Translations under genes and position numbers: made by a program
Part shown: in pieces, positions 12,660 to 13,751 of the stretch
Position numbering within the stretch: the first letter of the stretch is position 1
Layout: every line of letters begins with the position of its first letter
Assembly: GCA_002396505.1 (NCBI GenBank)
Contig: DGYA01000010.1
Coordinates: 1 to 13,751, forward strand
Direction: 5' to 3'
DNA: 13,751 nucleotides
Source: Cyanobacteria bacterium UBA5018
GTDB taxonomy: Bacteria > Cyanobacteriota > Cyanobacteriia > PCC-6307 > Cyanobiaceae
Notes under the pieces: generated by a model
What the model saw: only the letters and a program-made list of their open reading frames with translations
Told to the model about the DNA's origin: nothing
Database searches by the model: none

Positions 12660-13751
12660 ATGCCCAGCGCCCATATTTCTCACCGCCCTGGCGCTGCAGG
12701 CTGGCCCGATCAGCCATTCCTGGCCCAGGTGGCTTCCGGCCATAACTTCATCCCCCTGACCCGCTGCTGGCCAGCCGATCTGGAAACCCCCCTCACCACC
12801 TGGCTGAAGGTGGGCAGCGGCTCTCGCCATGGCGTGCTGCTGGAATCGGTGGAGGGGGGCGAGCGGATCGGCCGCTGGAGCCTGGTGGCCACCGATCCCC
12901 TCTGGACACTCACCTGCCGGGGCGAGAGCAGTGAGCGGCGCTGGCGCGACGGCCGCCTGGAGCGGCTGGGCGGCAATCCCTTCAGCCTGCTGCAGCAGTG
13001 CCTGGCCCCCCTGCGCAGCGCGCCGCTGCCAGGCCTGCCGGCCCTGGGCCAGCTGTTCGGCTGTTGGGGCTACGAGCTGATCCAGTGGATCGAACCGAGC
13101 GTGCCGGTGCATGCCGCCGCCGCTGACTCACCGCCGGACGGCTGTTGGCTACTGGCCGACAGCCTGCTGGTGTTCGACCAGGTGAAGCGGCAGATCACCG
13201 CCGTGGCCTATGCGGATCTGAGTGCTGGTGCTGAGCCCGAGGCGGCCTGGCGGGCGGCCATGGCCCGCATCGATGGGCTGGAAGCGCAGATGCACCGGCC
13301 ATTGCCAGCAACGGTGACCCCGCTGGATTGGCATGACGCACCGCAGCAATCGATCAGCCAACAGCTGCGCATCCAAAGCAATCGAGATCAGGCCGATTTC
13401 GAGGCCGCGGTGGCCACGGCCCGCGAACACATCGCCGCTGGAGATGTATTTCAGCTGGTGCTCAGCCAGCGATTGACCGCCCGGGTGGAACGGGAGCCGT
13501 TCGATCTATATCGCAGCCTGCGGATGGTCAACCCATCTCCCTACATGGCCTTCTTCAACTTCGGGGACTGGTACCTGATCGGCTCCAGCCCGGAGGTGAT
13601 GGTGAAGGCGGAACCCACCGCCACGGGCCAGGTGAAGGCCTCCCTGCGGCCGATCGCCGGCACCCGCCCCCGGGGCGGCGACGAGGCAGAAGACCTGGAG
13701 CTGGAGGCCAACCTGCTGGCCGATCCCAAGGAGCGCGCCGAGCACGTGATG
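12660..13751 (+). CDS. trpE: Anthranilate synthase component I (TrpE), 3' end outside window
   Basis: An open frame of 364 codons runs off the right edge. It encodes the chorismate-binding subunit that, with the glutaminase TrpG, makes anthranilate in the first step of tryptophan synthesis. The N-terminal domain has LLESVEGGERIGRWS (60-74), whose LLES element binds tryptophan for feedback inhibition in known enzymes. The catalytic domain begins near 240 and shows AREHIAAGDVFQLVLSQRL, MVNPSPYMAFF, IGSSPEVMVK, RPIAGTRPRG and DPKERAEHVM. About 140-150 residues, including the rest of the active site, should lie beyond the window. Separate anthranilate versus aminodeoxychorismate synthase roles look alike in part; LLES and overall similarity favour TrpE. 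ATG 12660 has no Shine-Dalgarno and lies 16 bases after the psaD terminator. Confidence 0.93.
   Translation, partial: MPSAHISHRPGAAGWPDQPFLAQVASGHNFIPLTRCWPADLETPLTTWLKVGSGSRHGVLLESVEGGERIGRWSLVATDPLWTLTCRGESSERRWRDGRLERLGGNPFSLLQQCLAPLRSAPLPGLPALGQLFGCWGYELIQWIEPSVPVHAAAADSPPDGCWLLADSLLVFDQVKRQITAVAYADLSAGAEPEAAWRAAMARIDGLEAQMHRPLPATVTPLDWHDAPQQSISQQLRIQSNRDQADFEAAVATAREHIAAGDVFQLVLSQRLTARVEREPFDLYRSLRMVNPSPYMAFFNFGDWYLIGSSPEVMVKAEPTATGQVKASLRPIAGTRPRGGDEAEDLELEANLLADPKERAEHVM

Overview
The window looks like a chromosomal segment of an alpha-cyanobacterium of the Synechococcus/Cyanobium type. It carries psaD (a photosystem I subunit), a CCB2/CCB4-like cytochrome-complex assembly protein, oxygen-dependent coproporphyrinogen oxidase (hemF) and a cyanobacterial Mrp. 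From about 2,750 onward the DNA is strongly GC-rich with dense, closely packed genes. The genus is an inference; no rRNA or other species marker is present.

Left part (1-2754). A long minus-strand gene, clearly more AT-rich than the rest, encodes a membrane O-acyltransferase with a fused SGNH domain, typical of surface polysaccharide modification. Its stop codon lies beyond the left edge. About 680 bases without a credible gene follow, holding two perfect 11-bp inverted repeats, and then a tRNA-Cys(GCA) on the minus strand. The composition change and the tRNA suggest the edge of an accessory, possibly transferred, cell-surface region.

Middle part (2798-7800). In order: a lipid-A-disaccharide-synthase-related protein, a small conserved-looking protein, an exonuclease-domain-only RNase D on the minus strand, then divergently a CCB2/CCB4-like membrane protein and a secreted amidase-like hydrolase. 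The amidase gene converges on hemF and overlaps its 3' end by 74 bp.

Right part (8032-13751). mrp and rodA are nearly contiguous. They are followed by a histidine kinase resembling the cyanobacterial Hik2/chloroplast sensor kinase group, then psaD with a strong intrinsic terminator, then trpE, which runs off the right edge. An unusual 17/18-bp tandem repeat lies between rodA and the kinase and ends exactly at the kinase start codon. It contains a 19-codon mini-ORF made of the repeats.

Functionally the right two-thirds is mostly core photosynthesis and cell-growth housekeeping: haem/chlorophyll precursor supply (hemF), Fe-S cluster handling (mrp), cytochrome complex assembly (CCB-like), photosystem I (psaD), a likely redox-responsive kinase, and wall synthesis (rodA, amidase). 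I found no phage, CRISPR, toxin-antitoxin or intact insertion sequence. The observations most worth a second look are the repeat array at the kinase start, the degenerate kinase ATP-binding domain next to psaD, the histidine-rich linker in Mrp, and the psaD terminator only 16 bases before the trpE start.
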